Assembly: GCA_937891765.1 (NCBI GenBank)
Contig: CALAGQ010000068.1
Coordinates: 1-49,850 of the forward strand
Origin: an uncultured Nitrospina sp.
GTDB taxonomy: Bacteria > Nitrospinota > Nitrospinia > Nitrospinales > VA-1
DNA length: 49,850 nucleotides
Reading direction: 5' to 3'
This document shows positions 9,295 to 17,362 of the stretch, one piece after another. A program made the position numbers and the translations under genes. The stretch's first letter is position 1. The number at the start of each line of letters is the position of its first letter. The notes under the pieces were generated by a model. It saw only the letters and a list, made by a program, of their open reading frames with translations. It was not told the origin of the DNA and made no database searches.

Positions 9295-9618
9295 TAATTT
9301 ATTGTCCAATGGGCTAAATATTTTTCAAATACCGTCCGATTATAACATCTAACCCGTCCCACAAAAAGCTGCCAAGTGATTAATTTTACTGCATTTTTGG
9401 ATTTTTATGCTAATATTAGGGCCGGAATATAACCCGATGCAACCCTGAAATTTTCTTGTATTTTATCGAGGCGAAAATGCCAAATCAGGAAATTTTTGAC
9501 TCAGGCTAGGAAAACCCATCCCTAAATTTAGGAAAAGGGGACTCTTTTTCTTATTTGCCAAAAAGAGAAGTGTCTTGCATCACGCTTCTTTTCTCAAGCC
9601 CCAACACACTCAAATAAA
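9295..9618. promoter_or_regulatory. Divergent intergenic region with a candidate promoter and a palindrome
   Basis: This 324-base stretch separates the reverse glycosyltransferase from the forward acidic-protein gene and holds no gene that I can see. On the reverse strand a perfect TATAAT (complement of 9339-9344) lies about 45 bases before the glycosyltransferase ATG; no good -35 box is at the right distance. A 12-base perfect palindrome, CCTAAATTTAGG, lies at 9521-9532. A weak A/T hairpin with arms CTCTTTTT and AAAAAGAG follows it. These could serve the acidic-protein gene, whose ATG has no visible ribosome site. Confidence 0.4.
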
Positions 9619-11217
9619 ATGATCGAACAATTCCTGCAAACTGCCCTAGAGTTTATTAAAGAAGTCTGGTTCCAGTTGGACTCCCGATTCGATCTGGAAA
9701 ATACCGAAGTTCTTAAATTCCTCAAACCCTATCTCATCCAACTTCAGGACGACCCTCTTTATATGGGAGTTTCCCTGGCGGCACTCTTCCTGGTTCCCTA
9801 TGCGCTGATAAAAGTCAGGAGTATCTCCAAAGAACGCGAGCGCAAGCTCGATGAACTGATGGAAGAAATGGAGGATGACGAGGAGTACGATGAAGATGAT
9901 CCACGAAGGCTTCGCCGCCCTGACCCCGAAGTGGATGAAGATACAGCAAAACCTTTATTCGAAAATGACAAGGATGCCCCTCCTTCCTATATGAAGGTTC
10001 TCGATAGAATGGAAGGAAAGGATGTGGATGAGGAAGATTTCGAGTCCGAATTGGAAGAGTTTGAACTTGACTCATCTTCATCTGACAACGAAGAAACTAT
10101 CAACTCTGAAGAAAGCGCCGAGCCTATCAGCTCACAGTTAACAGAAAGCGACTTTGAAAAAGACCTGAATGAGTTCATGTCGGATGATATTGACATGGAA
10201 AAGGATGTCGAACTCCATCTCGATGACTCTGCCCACGATCAAGCCATCAAAGAGCTTCAGGAAGATGGCGAATTGATGGAGTTTGATGGGCATCTTCCCA
10301 GCAACGACCCTTTCGCGAACTATTCCGAGCTTGATGAGGACGGACAAGACAAGGCCATCAAGGATCTTCAGGATGAAATGGAACGCACCATTAATCAATT
10401 GACCGAGCAAATTGAGGAGCCCACCGAGCCCCCAAGCTCAATCAAAGATTTAAGCCATCTTCGTATTGGCGGAGATGCCACCATCGATGATGAATACTCC
10501 CCTAAGGAAGATGAGGATGAGTTTTTTCTGGAAGATCCGCCTTCGCCGGAGACCGGATCCTCTGACATTGAAAACGAAGCGCCCGCCCTTCCGGAAGAAT
10601 CGACTCCCATCTCCGAGCTTTCAGACTCTGAGATTCTGGCAGCTTTGGAACCGGAATTGAAAGACACTCTTGACCTTGAATCAATGCTTGAACCAGAATC
10701 CGAACCTGAGTTTGAAATAGAACCAGAACTCGAAGCAATTCCAGATACCCGTGATTATGAACCAGAGCTTGCTGGTTTCACTTTTGAAGCGGAGTCTGAC
10801 ATTTCATCGGAAGAACCGGAATCCGAAATCGATGATTTCAGGCTCGAGCCTGAAGTTTCTGCCGAGAATTTTACTTTTGCAGCAGAATCAATGGGGTTTG
10901 AGGAAATCCCAGAGCCTGAGTTGCGTGCCGAACGACCTCCAGTGACTGATGAATATGCTTCTCCAGGGCAAACAGACAGCCTGATAGACCGACTTAAATT
11001 TTTACAGACCCGTTTTGAAAACCGGTATCAGCCTGTAGAGCGTTCCTCATCACCCATATCACCCGTTGAAAAAAGTATTCCGAACTACACATCAGAGAAT
11101 TTTGTGGAACCAAGACGTTACTCAAGCACACCAGCAGGTCTGCCTCCGGGCAGTAAAAAGTATATGGATTTACTAGAATCATTTATTTTCATGAAAGATC
11201 AGAGAAAACATAAATAA
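9619..11217 (+). CDS. Membrane-anchored, highly acidic disordered protein
   Basis: A 532-residue protein not recognised as a known family. Residues 1-45 form an amphipathic lead, residues about 47-65 form one membrane segment (YMGVSLAALFLVPYALIKV), and a short basic patch KVRSISKERERK follows, which predicts that the long tail is cytoplasmic. Residues 75-480 are dominated by Glu, Asp, Ser and Pro with PEPE-like repeats and very few aromatic residues, so this part is probably disordered. The last 50 residues regain order-like content (LIDRLKFLQTRFENRYQP, then KKYMDLLESFIF) and end basic. A MinD-like ATPase gene starts 39 bases downstream, which suggests that this protein is a scaffold or receptor for it. 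No ribosome site is evident. Confidence 0.8.
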   Translation: MIEQFLQTALEFIKEVWFQLDSRFDLENTEVLKFLKPYLIQLQDDPLYMGVSLAALFLVPYALIKVRSISKERERKLDELMEEMEDDEEYDEDDPRRLRRPDPEVDEDTAKPLFENDKDAPPSYMKVLDRMEGKDVDEEDFESELEEFELDSSSSDNEETINSEESAEPISSQLTESDFEKDLNEFMSDDIDMEKDVELHLDDSAHDQAIKELQEDGELMEFDGHLPSNDPFANYSELDEDGQDKAIKDLQDEMERTINQLTEQIEEPTEPPSSIKDLSHLRIGGDATIDDEYSPKEDEDEFFLEDPPSPETGSSDIENEAPALPEESTPISELSDSEILAALEPELKDTLDLESMLEPESEPEFEIEPELEAIPDTRDYEPELAGFTFEAESDISSEEPESEIDDFRLEPEVSAENFTFAAESMGFEEIPEPELRAERPPVTDEYASPGQTDSLIDRLKFLQTRFENRYQPVERSSSPISPVEKSIPNYTSENFVEPRRYSSTPAGLPPGSKKYMDLLESFIFMKDQRKHK

Positions 11218-11256
11218 CCTGAATAAGGAGCCCGGCTCATTCAAAGCGCAAACACA

Positions 11257-12234
11257 ATGACAAGCCCAATTAACATAATCGCTGTAGGAGGCGGAAAAGG
11301 CGGCATAGGGAAAAGTGTTGTCTCGACCAATCTGGCGGCAGGAATGGCTTTGAGTGGTCAAAAAGTTGTCCTGATGGATACCGATTTTGGAGCGTCCAAT
11401 CTACATGCTCTGCTGGGCATCAGCAACCCCGCACACGGCTTCCAGGATTTTTTCAACGATGATATTATCGATCCTAAAACTCTACTTCTCGATACCGGTA
11501 TCAGTAATCTGAAGTTTGTCAGCGGGGCGGGAGACAACCCAGGAAGCGCCAACATTGATTCCGATAAAATAGGCAGCATTATTTCTTTCATAAGAAATTT
11601 GGAAGCAGATACCGTCATCCTTGATTTAGGCCCGGGGACTAACTACAACGTCATTGATTTTTTCAATATCAGCACTCAAGGCGTGGTCATGACAACTCCG
11701 GAAATGACTTCTATCATGAAGACTTTCAGCTTCATCCGAGCTGCCCTGTTTCGCAAAATATCGCTTACCTTTCAGGTTTATCCTGAAATCCAGAAAATGG
11801 TGGATCATTCCAATCCCGGCAATGCCAATATAGAAGCCTACACAACTGGATTGTTGCGTTCTAAGTTCCAGGAACAGTTTCCCAACTATGCTGAGCAACT
11901 TAATGAATTGATTAATGACTTTAATCCCGGTCTCGTAGTAAACCGTGTGAGAAGCCGCAAAGATCTGATGGCCGGGGACAATCTTCTCAAACTAGTCAAA
12001 AAATTTCTGGAAGTCGACGTCACTTATCTCGGTTATATCATTGAAAGTGATCGGGTCCGGGACTCTATTGACGAAATGATTCCGTTTTTAATCAAGGACC
12101 CACAAAGCAAACCCTCCGAGAACCTTCAGAAAATTATCGGAGCCCTGACCAATAGCGACCTGCAATTTGTGAAAAGAGATGGAAGAATCTTTGTTTCAAA
12201 ACAGGTCCGTCTCTCATCTGGCTGGGAAACCTGA
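11257..12234 (+). CDS. MinD/FlhG-like ParA-family ATPase
   Basis: A 325-residue ATPase with the deviant Walker A motif GGGKGGIGKS at residues 11-20, carrying both the signature Lys 14 and Lys 19. LMDTDFGASNLHALLG, with Asp 41, is the switch I region. A hydrophobic strand VILDLGPGTN is the Walker B equivalent. MTTPEMTSIMKTFSFIRAAL belongs to the FlhG/MinD-like group. These proteins dimerise with ATP, bind membrane or DNA and position cell structures. No flagellar or division genes are linked in this window; the only partner candidate is the acidic membrane protein 39 bases upstream. The C-terminus lacks an obvious amphipathic MinD membrane helix, so the upstream protein might provide anchoring (inference). 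An AAGGAG lies 26 bases before the ATG, too far to be the normal site. Confidence 0.88.
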   Translation: MTSPINIIAVGGGKGGIGKSVVSTNLAAGMALSGQKVVLMDTDFGASNLHALLGISNPAHGFQDFFNDDIIDPKTLLLDTGISNLKFVSGAGDNPGSANIDSDKIGSIISFIRNLEADTVILDLGPGTNYNVIDFFNISTQGVVMTTPEMTSIMKTFSFIRAALFRKISLTFQVYPEIQKMVDHSNPGNANIEAYTTGLLRSKFQEQFPNYAEQLNELINDFNPGLVVNRVRSRKDLMAGDNLLKLVKKFLEVDVTYLGYIIESDRVRDSIDEMIPFLIKDPQSKPSENLQKIIGALTNSDLQFVKRDGRIFVSKQVRLSSGWET

Positions 12235-12360
12235 TCGCCCTATCCTTCTGCTCCACGCTACCTTCTTTTTTCATAAGCATTCTCAACCAGATAAAAAAAC
12301 GTCCCCACTCAATTTCCTGTACAATAAAACCATCGCTGACCAACAACTCATTTTAAATAA

Positions 12361-13632
12361 ATGGATTCTTTGACCCAGTCCATCCTGCTAGAGCTTTTGA
12401 ATTTTTCCACCAGCCAGAACCAAAAGCTTTTCGTGGTTGGAGGAACATTGAGGGATTTTTTATCCCGAAAACCCTGTTCCGACTTTGACTTGACCGGGAA
12501 AAATGCAGCAGAACTTGGAACCGGCTTTGCCCGCTCGCTGAATTTCACATGCGTTCCTCTAGACAAAACCCCCGGTCGAAGAACAGCTCGCGTCATCCTC
12601 GATCAAAAACAACATCTCGATTTCACCGATCTGCAGGGGAAAAATATTGAAGAGGATTTATCGCAGCGGGATTTCACCATCAATGCCATGGGCCTGCTCT
12701 TAACGGATTTCCTGTCCGGCAGAAAAAGTATCATTGACCCTCATAAAGGACAGGAAGATTTAAACAACAAAAAAATCCGGGTGCTGCCAGGCCCTATCAT
12801 TTCTTCCGATCCTCTACGCATGCTGCGGGCCTTCCGTTTCGCGGCAACCTTGGGTTTTGAAATTGATGAGGATACTCTAAATGAAATCTCTCTCCATAGA
12901 GCCAAGCTGATAGAAACAGCTCCCGAGCGAATCTGGCACGAACTGACCCTGTTTTTTAAAACCAAGAACACCCTTGCATTGCTCAAGACCATGCATGGCT
13001 GTGGGTTGTTGGACTCCTTCCTGCCAATACAGGGAGAAGCCTTTGCTCAATACCAGAGACTGGAATTGCTATTAAAAAATCCAAGCGAAACCTTCCCCGA
13101 ATGTGCCGATCAATTCACAACCCGTGACTTTCTTGATCAGCAATATCTTTTGAGGTTCTCGGTCTTGAAGATGAACCAGAGCCCGAACATTACCCAGAAT
13201 CTTAGATCCAGCAATGTAGAAACTCAGTTTATCAACCAGGCCATAGACGGAGCCCGGCGCTTGAATGAGATGTGTTTAATGGGAAATCAGGAGCTAAACG
13301 AAATATACGAATTGACCACAAAGATTCATGAAGAGTTACTGGCTTCAGTCATTTTATTTATTACTGCTTCCGATGCGGAAGACCGCTCCTCTTTCTGCAA
13401 CCTTATACTGAAATTCTATTACGATCAATTTCTACCAGCGATAAATAAAAAACCCTTACTGAACGGAGAGGATATTATTCATCAATTTCAGCTTTCTCCT
13501 TCTCCACTTTTTGGTAACATCCTGAATCGCGTCCAAAAAGCGCAAGTACTGGGCGACATAGCCACCCGGGAGGATGCGATCGCTCTGGCCGAAGATATTG
13601 TTCAATCACAAACTAAAGAGTCAAATGAATGA
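12361..13632 (+). CDS. CCA-adding enzyme / poly(A) polymerase family nucleotidyltransferase
   Basis: A 423-residue class II nucleotidyltransferase. The catalytic core has VVGGTLRD at about 25-32 and the metal-binding pair in SDFDLTG (Asp 41 and Asp 43). The nucleotide-selecting helices follow: EEDLSQRDFTINAMG, then SDPLRMLRAFRFAATLGF and AKLIETAPERIWHEL. These motifs are shared by tRNA CCA-adding enzymes, A-adding enzymes and bacterial poly(A) polymerase, and they cannot be separated by eye. The C-terminal third has little similarity that I recognise and no HD-domain motif. The gene ends in an ATGA overlap with the esterase gene (13629-13632), so the two are translationally coupled. Confidence 0.88.
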   Translation: MDSLTQSILLELLNFSTSQNQKLFVVGGTLRDFLSRKPCSDFDLTGKNAAELGTGFARSLNFTCVPLDKTPGRRTARVILDQKQHLDFTDLQGKNIEEDLSQRDFTINAMGLLLTDFLSGRKSIIDPHKGQEDLNNKKIRVLPGPIISSDPLRMLRAFRFAATLGFEIDEDTLNEISLHRAKLIETAPERIWHELTLFFKTKNTLALLKTMHGCGLLDSFLPIQGEAFAQYQRLELLLKNPSETFPECADQFTTRDFLDQQYLLRFSVLKMNQSPNITQNLRSSNVETQFINQAIDGARRLNEMCLMGNQELNEIYELTTKIHEELLASVILFITASDAEDRSSFCNLILKFYYDQFLPAINKKPLLNGEDIIHQFQLSPSPLFGNILNRVQKAQVLGDIATREDAIALAEDIVQSQTKESNE

Positions 13633-14285
13633 CAACCCGATACTCAACCACTGAATGGAATAACAAAAAAGTCATACTGGGTGAAAGCGAAATCGACCCC
13701 GAAAAACCGGTCAACCTTTTGATCGGTTTTCATGGTGCCAGTTCTACTCCTGAAAACATGCTGGTTCAAGGAAACCGATTAAAACTCCAGAACGCCCTGA
13801 TGGTTTTCCCGGAAGGCCCGGTGAACGCGGGAGACGGAGTTTGGAGCTGGTGGGAAGACGGCCCCCGGCAAAGCGAAACGGTGAAAAGTTTTGTCACCTA
13901 TACTTCGCAAGTCATCGATTTCGCCCACAAACATTATTTAAGCAATCATCCTGAAAGAAAACTGAGAACCTGTTTATGGGGCTTTTCCCAGGGAGGGGCC
14001 GCGTCCCTGACTTATGCCCTTCTTGGAGAGCACACGCTGTTTAAAGTGGCTTCCATTTGTGGCTTCCTGCCGGAACTGCAAGACCCTGTCATAGAGAAGA
14101 AAGAATCCCTCCCCATACTCGGAATATTCGGCAGCAACGATGATGTGGTTCCTTCTTTTCTCGCCGATCATGCCCTCGATGAAATGAAAAGCCATGGCCA
14201 TTTGGTGAAGTCAAAAGAAACCGCCCAGTCTCACGAAGTCAATTCGGAAAACTTGCAGGACTTGTGCGACTTTTTCAATGCCTGA
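13629..14285 (+). CDS. Phospholipase/carboxylesterase family hydrolase
   Basis: A 218-residue alpha/beta hydrolase. The oxyanion-hole segment is LLIGFHGASSTPENM at about 30-44. The nucleophile elbow is GFSQGGAASL with Ser 120. The acid is in IFGSNDDVVP (Asp 171 or 172), and the His is His 202 in AQSHEVN, so the full Ser-Asp-His triad is present. This arrangement is that of small cytosolic carboxylesterases that cleave lysophospholipids or acyl-thioesters. The actual substrate is unknown. There is no signal peptide. It overlaps the upstream nucleotidyltransferase gene by four bases and precedes the first cobalamin riboswitch. Confidence 0.85.
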   Translation: MTTRYSTTEWNNKKVILGESEIDPEKPVNLLIGFHGASSTPENMLVQGNRLKLQNALMVFPEGPVNAGDGVWSWWEDGPRQSETVKSFVTYTSQVIDFAHKHYLSNHPERKLRTCLWGFSQGGAASLTYALLGEHTLFKVASICGFLPELQDPVIEKKESLPILGIFGSNDDVVPSFLADHALDEMKSHGHLVKSKETAQSHEVNSENLQDLCDFFNA

Positions 14286-14364
14286 TAAACGCATTGAATT
14301 AAATGAGTTATTGGGGAGTTGATTGACTTTCACAAGTAATTTGCTATGCTTAACTAAATTCATT

Positions 14365-14510
14365 GGGGTCGGTCGCAGGGAAGACGGTTAGAATCCGTCG
14401 CGGACCCGCCGCTGTATCCGGGGACGAATCTCGCAGTTCGCCACTGTTTGTTTTCAAATGGGAAGGCGCGGGAATTCGGTTGATCCGGGAGCCAGAACAC
14501 CTGATTCTGA
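14365..14510 (+). ncRNA. Cobalamin riboswitch 1 (upstream of btuF)
   Basis: The conserved aptamer elements are readable in order. GGTCGCAGGGAA leads into the GTTAGAATCC strand at about 14387-14396. CCGCCGCTGTATCC follows at about 14406-14419, then GCCACTG near 14440-14446 and TGGGAAGGCGCGGG at about 14460-14472. The B12 box appears as GCCAGAACACCTG at 14491-14503, a slightly diverged form of the usual GCCAGGAGACCTG. It lies about 90 bases before the GTG of btuF. When bound to adenosylcobalamin, such elements repress the downstream genes. I cannot assign the expression platform with certainty; no strong T-run terminator is visible between it and btuF. The ends given are approximate. Confidence 0.85.
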
Positions 14511-14598
14511 CCCTGTTAACTAAACCTTCGCGGCCTGAGGTGAGTTAAGCTGAGCTCCTTGCTTTGCCCCCTCATTTCGCTGGAACGAGAGTATTCCG

Positions 14599-15564
14599 GT
14601 GAAATTTTTTAAGTTTCCCCCATTTTATTTCATTAAAACCAATTTTCGAACTCTTGCTATTGCCTATACGGCGATAATGCTCTTGTTCATCTTTCTTCCA
14701 ACATCTGCACTTTGGGCTGGCAATACAAACAGTAAATCAGCAAGCCGAGTCATTTCCACTTCCCCTTCCATCACCGAAACCCTTTTCGAATTGGGTTTGA
14801 AGGACAGGGTCATTGCCGTTACCGACTTTTGTAAATATCCTCAGGAGGCCTGCCAACTCCCAAGCATTGGCGGCATGATTAACCCAAGCATGGAAACAGT
14901 GGTCTCCCTGACTCCGGACTTGATTATTCATGCATCCGGCAATCAGAGAGTGGCCAATAACGCCAGGAGCCTCGGCATCCAAACCCTGCAAGTCGACATG
15001 GGAAATTTGGCAGAAATTTTTGCAACCATTAAAAAGCTTGGGTCGGCCCTCAATTGCCAGGAGTCGGCAGAAAAATTACTACTTCGTTTAAATGAGGGAA
15101 TCGCCTTTTATCAGGAGCGACTGAAAAATTTACCTAGAAAAGAGGTTTTATTGCTTCTGGGCGATAGCAGTGACCCTTCCCGTGATTTGTATGCCGCGGG
15201 GCCTGGCACTTTTTTAAACGAACTACTCAATCTTTCTGGGGGGAATAACATTATAAGGGACTCTCCAGCCCGGTACCCCAAGCTCTCCAAGGAATATATT
15301 ATTGAGAAGTCACCCGAGATTATTATCGAGGCCGGCCCAAAATCTGACCTGCCACAAAAAGAGATCGATCTCAGAATTAAGGATTGGGGCCGATTCCCAA
15401 CGATCAAAGCCGTCAAGAACGGACAAATTCACTTTATCGGCGCAGATTATATTTTGATACCGGGGCCCCGGCTATTAAAAATCATCGAGCGATTTTCCAA
15501 AGCCATACACCCGGATATTTTCGAGAGCACGACCGAAAAGACAAGTTTTCAGGGAAACCCATGA
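14599..15564 (+). CDS. btuF: Vitamin B12 ABC transporter substrate-binding protein
   Basis: A 321-residue periplasmic binding protein that captures corrinoids after BtuB import and hands them to BtuCD. A signal peptide covers residues 1-40 with a hydrophobic core and a probable cut after SALWA. The mature protein has the type III (helical backbone) binding fold signatures: RVISTSPSITETLFELG, then AVTDFCKYP, SIGGMINPSMETVVSLTPDLII and ATIKKLG. The start is a GTG at 14599, after riboswitch 1. The stop overlaps the btuD start in an ATGA at 15561-15564. Corrinoid rather than haem or siderophore binding is inferred from the riboswitch and neighbours, since the fold is shared. Confidence 0.9.
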   Translation: MKFFKFPPFYFIKTNFRTLAIAYTAIMLLFIFLPTSALWAGNTNSKSASRVISTSPSITETLFELGLKDRVIAVTDFCKYPQEACQLPSIGGMINPSMETVVSLTPDLIIHASGNQRVANNARSLGIQTLQVDMGNLAEIFATIKKLGSALNCQESAEKLLLRLNEGIAFYQERLKNLPRKEVLLLLGDSSDPSRDLYAAGPGTFLNELLNLSGGNNIIRDSPARYPKLSKEYIIEKSPEIIIEAGPKSDLPQKEIDLRIKDWGRFPTIKAVKNGQIHFIGADYILIPGPRLLKIIERFSKAIHPDIFESTTEKTSFQGNP

Positions 15565-16337
15565 CATTGATGAAACTGGAAAACATCTCATTCACCTATG
15601 AAACCGAGCCGGTCTTGCGAGACCTGTCCTTATCGATTCAGGAACAGGATTTCATAGGGTTGATCGGCCCGAACGGATCTGGAAAATCCACACTGTTGAA
15701 AATTATGGGAGCCATCATGAAACCGGATTCCGGCTCTGTCCGGTTTAAAGAATCGCCCGTTGCAAAAATTAATAAGAAGCTATTCGCCCAGTCTGTTTCA
15801 TGGATTCCACAGGATCACCCGATGGTTTTTCCTTTTAAAGTTTCAGAGATCGTATTGATGGGCCGGCACCCCTATCTTTCTCCCCTATCGTTTGAAAGTG
15901 AGGAAGATTTTGAAATAACCCGACGCGCTATGGAAACCACAATGACCTCTCAATTCGCAGATCGGTATTTCAATGAAATCAGTGGTGGAGAAAAGCAGCG
16001 AGTCATGATCGCCAGCGCCTTGGCGCAAAGACCGGAGATGATGCTTCTGGATGAACCCACAGCCGCACTGGATTTAAAATATCAAATTCAAATCTTGAAT
16101 ATTTTAAAGAATCTCAATACAGCACATAACATGACTCTGATTATGGCCATGCACGATTTGAACCTCGCCGCCAGTTTTTGCAATCGCCTTATACTTTTAG
16201 ACGAAGGCCAAATTGTGCGTGACGGGACTCCCGAACAGGTACTGGAAAAGGATATTCTTGAGCGGGTCTACGGCATAGAAATCGACCTGGATGCAAAAGA
16301 CGGAAACATCCGGGTCCATCCGGTTATTGAAAATTGA
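15561..16337 (+). CDS. btuD: Vitamin B12 ABC transporter ATP-binding protein
   Basis: A 258-residue ATPase of the FecE/BtuD type that powers corrinoid uptake. Walker A GPNGSGKST lies at residues 36-44, the Q-loop Gln near 84, the signature SGGEKQ at 141-146, Walker B with MLLDEPTAALD at about 161-171, and the switch His in MAMHD. The start at 15561 overlaps the btuF stop in an ATGA. An open frame extends further upstream to 15384 inside btuF, but it encodes no ABC sequence and is rejected. btuC follows after 16 bases. Confidence 0.93.
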   Translation: MTLMKLENISFTYETEPVLRDLSLSIQEQDFIGLIGPNGSGKSTLLKIMGAIMKPDSGSVRFKESPVAKINKKLFAQSVSWIPQDHPMVFPFKVSEIVLMGRHPYLSPLSFESEEDFEITRRAMETTMTSQFADRYFNEISGGEKQRVMIASALAQRPEMMLLDEPTAALDLKYQIQILNILKNLNTAHNMTLIMAMHDLNLAASFCNRLILLDEGQIVRDGTPEQVLEKDILERVYGIEIDLDAKDGNIRVHPVIEN

Positions 16338-16353
16338 AATCCGGTGCCCTGAT

Positions 16354-17358
16354 ATGAATTTACGGTCTTACACAATGACCCTTTCAATATTTTTTTTAAT
16401 ATTCATCATCACACTTTGCGTCACGCCGCTCATTGGCTCCAGCAATATCAGTCTGGCTCGAGCATTTTCTGACAGCATCAATATTTCCAATAATGCCGAT
16501 GCCAATATCCTTTTTCAGGTCCGGCTTCCAAGAATTCTTCTCGGTGCCTTGACCGGTGCCGCCTTATCGGTGGCAGGTGCCATTTTTCAAGCTCTTTTAC
16601 GCAATGATCTGGCAGCACCTTTCACTCTTGGAGTTTCCAGCGGAGCCGCTTTAGGCGCGGTGATCGCGATCGCCCTTAACTTGAATATGTCCTTGATGGG
16701 CTTTCCGGTGGTTTCGCTGTTTTCATTTTTAGGTTCGTTGGGTGCCATCATGCTGGTGTTCAGTTTGGTCAGGACCCGCCACGGCGAGTTCCCGACCGGC
16801 ATTCTTTTACTGGCAGGCGTAACCGCCAATTTTTTTTTCGCGGCTATGGTGATGTTTATTCATTACCTTGCTGATTTCAGTCAATCTTTTAGAATCATCC
16901 GCTGGCTCATGGGAGGATTAGACATCACCGATTACGATACAATCTTATCCATTACCCCCATGGTTTTTCTGGGCATATTCATCCTGATGTTTATCAGCAG
17001 GGACTTGAACCTCATCAGCACCGGGGTTCATTCGGCTTCAAGCCGAGGAGTAAACGTTGCCAGAATTCAAAAGGTCGGGTTCATCACCGCCTCACTCATA
17101 ACCGGAACGGTAGTCGCGACTTGTGGTCCTATTGGGTTTGTCGGACTGATCGTTCCTCATACCGTGCGGCTCTTTGTCGGCCCCGACCTGCGCATACTGA
17201 TTCCCGCATCCATGCTTTTCGGAGCCAGTTTTCTGGTGGCCTGCGACACATTGGCAAGAACCATCATCGCTCCGACTGAAATTCCAGTGGGCATCATTAC
17301 CGCAATTCTGGGAGGTCCCTTTTTCGTTTGGCTCCTGAAAAGAAAAAGGCAGGTATGA
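16354..17358 (+). CDS. btuC: Vitamin B12 ABC transporter permease
   Basis: A 334-residue FecCD/BtuC-family permease with about nine or ten membrane helices. Family landmarks are VRLPRILLGALTGAALSVAG near residue 52, LRNDLAAPFTLGVSSGAALG near 87, and the cytoplasmic coupling loop RGVNVARIQKVGF near 232. The late CGPIGFVGLIVPHTVRLFVG segment, near 254, is a hallmark of the group. I place the start at the ATG at 16354 because homologues begin with a short basic lead before the first helix. The longer frame from 16291 runs into btuD. cobQ follows four bases after the stop. Confidence 0.92.
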   Translation: MNLRSYTMTLSIFFLIFIITLCVTPLIGSSNISLARAFSDSINISNNADANILFQVRLPRILLGALTGAALSVAGAIFQALLRNDLAAPFTLGVSSGAALGAVIAIALNLNMSLMGFPVVSLFSFLGSLGAIMLVFSLVRTRHGEFPTGILLLAGVTANFFFAAMVMFIHYLADFSQSFRIIRWLMGGLDITDYDTILSITPMVFLGIFILMFISRDLNLISTGVHSASSRGVNVARIQKVGFITASLITGTVVATCGPIGFVGLIVPHTVRLFVGPDLRILIPASMLFGASFLVACDTLARTIIAPTEIPVGIITAILGGPFFVWLLKRKRQV

Positions 17359-17362
17359 ATTT

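Noticed and set aside
14363..14548. A 61-codon forward frame across riboswitch 1
   Set aside because: It covers the aptamer sequence, and conserved riboswitch elements explain the region better than a protein.
15384..15560. An extended btuD start within btuF
   Set aside because: The added residues match no ABC protein, and the ATGA overlap at 15561 explains the true start.
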